Assembly (NCBI GenBank): GCA_947044365.1
Contig: OX345652.1
Span: 1,147,001 to 1,211,000, forward strand
Origin: Petrosia ficiformis
Lineage: Eukaryota; Porifera; Demospongiae; Haplosclerida; Petrosiidae
Length of the DNA: 64,000 nucleotides
Direction: 5' to 3'
Shown here in pieces: positions 39,856 to 64,000 of the stretch; the stretch's first letter is position 1, and each line of letters opens with the position of its first letter. A program made the translations under genes and the position numbers. The notes under the pieces are model-generated. The model had not been told where the DNA came from, ran no database searches, and saw only the letters and a list, made by a program, of their open reading frames with translations.

Positions 39856-40621
39856 GTTTACATTTTAAACAGCTTGACTTTCATATTTCAACTTTATAAC
39901 TATAGTATGTAGCTACTACATGTAATGGTATATATAGTGTAGTTATGATTTTGTGATCATGCACAATTATAATTATTATAGCGTTTGATTATAATTAAAT
40001 TATACTGTTTTTTGGCAATTGCTTGAATACAGAGAGTAAAGGTGGTGAGTAGTGTTTTATTCTATGATTATAATTATAATAGAACAGCTTTACCTCCTCC
40101 AGTAATGCGCAGTAGATAGATTAACGGTGTGCTTTATTTACTAATTTAAGGGGAAAGACAGATATGGGGTCCTCCCCTAAGGGCCCTAAAAAAACAGTGG
40201 TGGCAAGGGAAAGAACTAGTTATGCAGACAAAGTTGTGATACCATTCTACTGATATTGCATTATAAATTGAAGTAATGCTATAGATATTAATAAGATTCA
40301 TAATTCTTATAATCAGGTCTGTCACAACTATATACTTAGAATTATTAATTTATATAATTATGCATATCGTTATGGCTCTTAATAAAAAATTAATTCCAGT
40401 AATGTAACTACAAAATAGTTTAATTGCAACTTGGAAGTTTGGTATTATTAATAATCGTTGTGAAATTAACCACTCCAGATCACATCTGAATTTGGAAATT
40501 AAATTTGAAAAATAAAATGCAAAAAGATAATACAATGCAATATGACATTACACAGATATACAGATATACTAATAAATTTATTAACTTAAAACACGCATAC
40601 AATAATTATTATAAAACACTG
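39856..40621. other. gap between the array and the formin 3' end
   Basis: The left ~150 bp are diverged array-gene 3' flank. The rest is AT-rich unique sequence with short palindromes. Because the two units converge here, both 3' UTRs and polyadenylation sites should lie in this gap. Confidence 0.6.
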
Positions 40622-63865
<23,244 letters not shown>

Positions 63866-64000
63866 CTAAAAATATATATATAATTATAACCACATTACAG
63901 TAACCCTATGACCTGTCTATGTGGGCGAGGGTTAATAAACATAACATGTTATTCAATATTTACAGTACATGTACACATGTAGAAATGGTTAGTGAATACT
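63866..64000. other. intron at the window edge
   Basis: AT-rich sequence with TACATG runs; no further exon is seen. Confidence 0.6.

Overview
The window looks like genomic DNA of a basal metazoan, most probably a demosponge such as Amphimedon. That assignment is inference. It rests on AT-rich DNA, short introns, metazoan gene types (a diaphanous-class formin and TRIM-NHL proteins), abundant small palindromic transposons and a very high density of the self-complementary repeat TACATG in the right-hand third. No species search was possible.

Region 1 (1 to about 39,900, all on the + strand) is a tandem array of seven copies of one gene. The intact form encodes about 1,232-1,236 residues: a signal peptide, a large N-glycosylated ectodomain rich in beta-helix/POMP-like repeats, a Cys-rich membrane-proximal segment, eight or nine membrane helices, and a short acidic tail ending in a fixed motif (YDEMRQALL-x-LAD). 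Every copy has the same two-exon structure. An 8-nt coding exon (ATGAATAG) is followed by an intron of 151-186 bp and one long exon of about 3.7 kb. Copies 5, 6 and 7 are open throughout. Copies 2 and 3 each carry one nonsense codon, copy 1 carries one frameshift and one nonsense codon, and copy 4 is truncated. A segment of roughly 180 residues in the ectodomain exists in three clearly different versions (A: copies 1, 3; B: copies 2, 6, 7; C: copies 4, 5) inside otherwise almost constant sequence, and copies 3 and 6 share a C-terminal version while differing in this segment. This is the strongest candidate here for an undescribed system: a diversifying multi-pass cell-surface family. The spacers hold duplicated upstream regions, foldback MITEs and a decayed LINE fragment.

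Region 2 (about 40,600 to the right edge, - strand) is the 3' part of a diaphanous-related formin. I placed 20 exons; their phases join without conflict into 752 codons plus stop, covering the end of the DID/FH3 region, a coiled coil, a polyproline FH1, FH2, the DAD autoregulatory motif and a C-terminal tail. The 5' end lies beyond the window. The gene is full of TACATG repeats, hAT-type and foldback MITEs and minisatellites, two of which touch splice donors.

Region 3 is nested in region 2. One 11-kb intron inside the FH2 coding region holds two intronless TRIM-NHL genes on the same strand as the host gene. The left one is intact (744 residues). The right one is broken by a 4-bp tandem duplication at the start of its NHL propeller. 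Each is accompanied by a decayed fragment of a third, related gene, so a gene-plus-relic unit was duplicated inside the intron.
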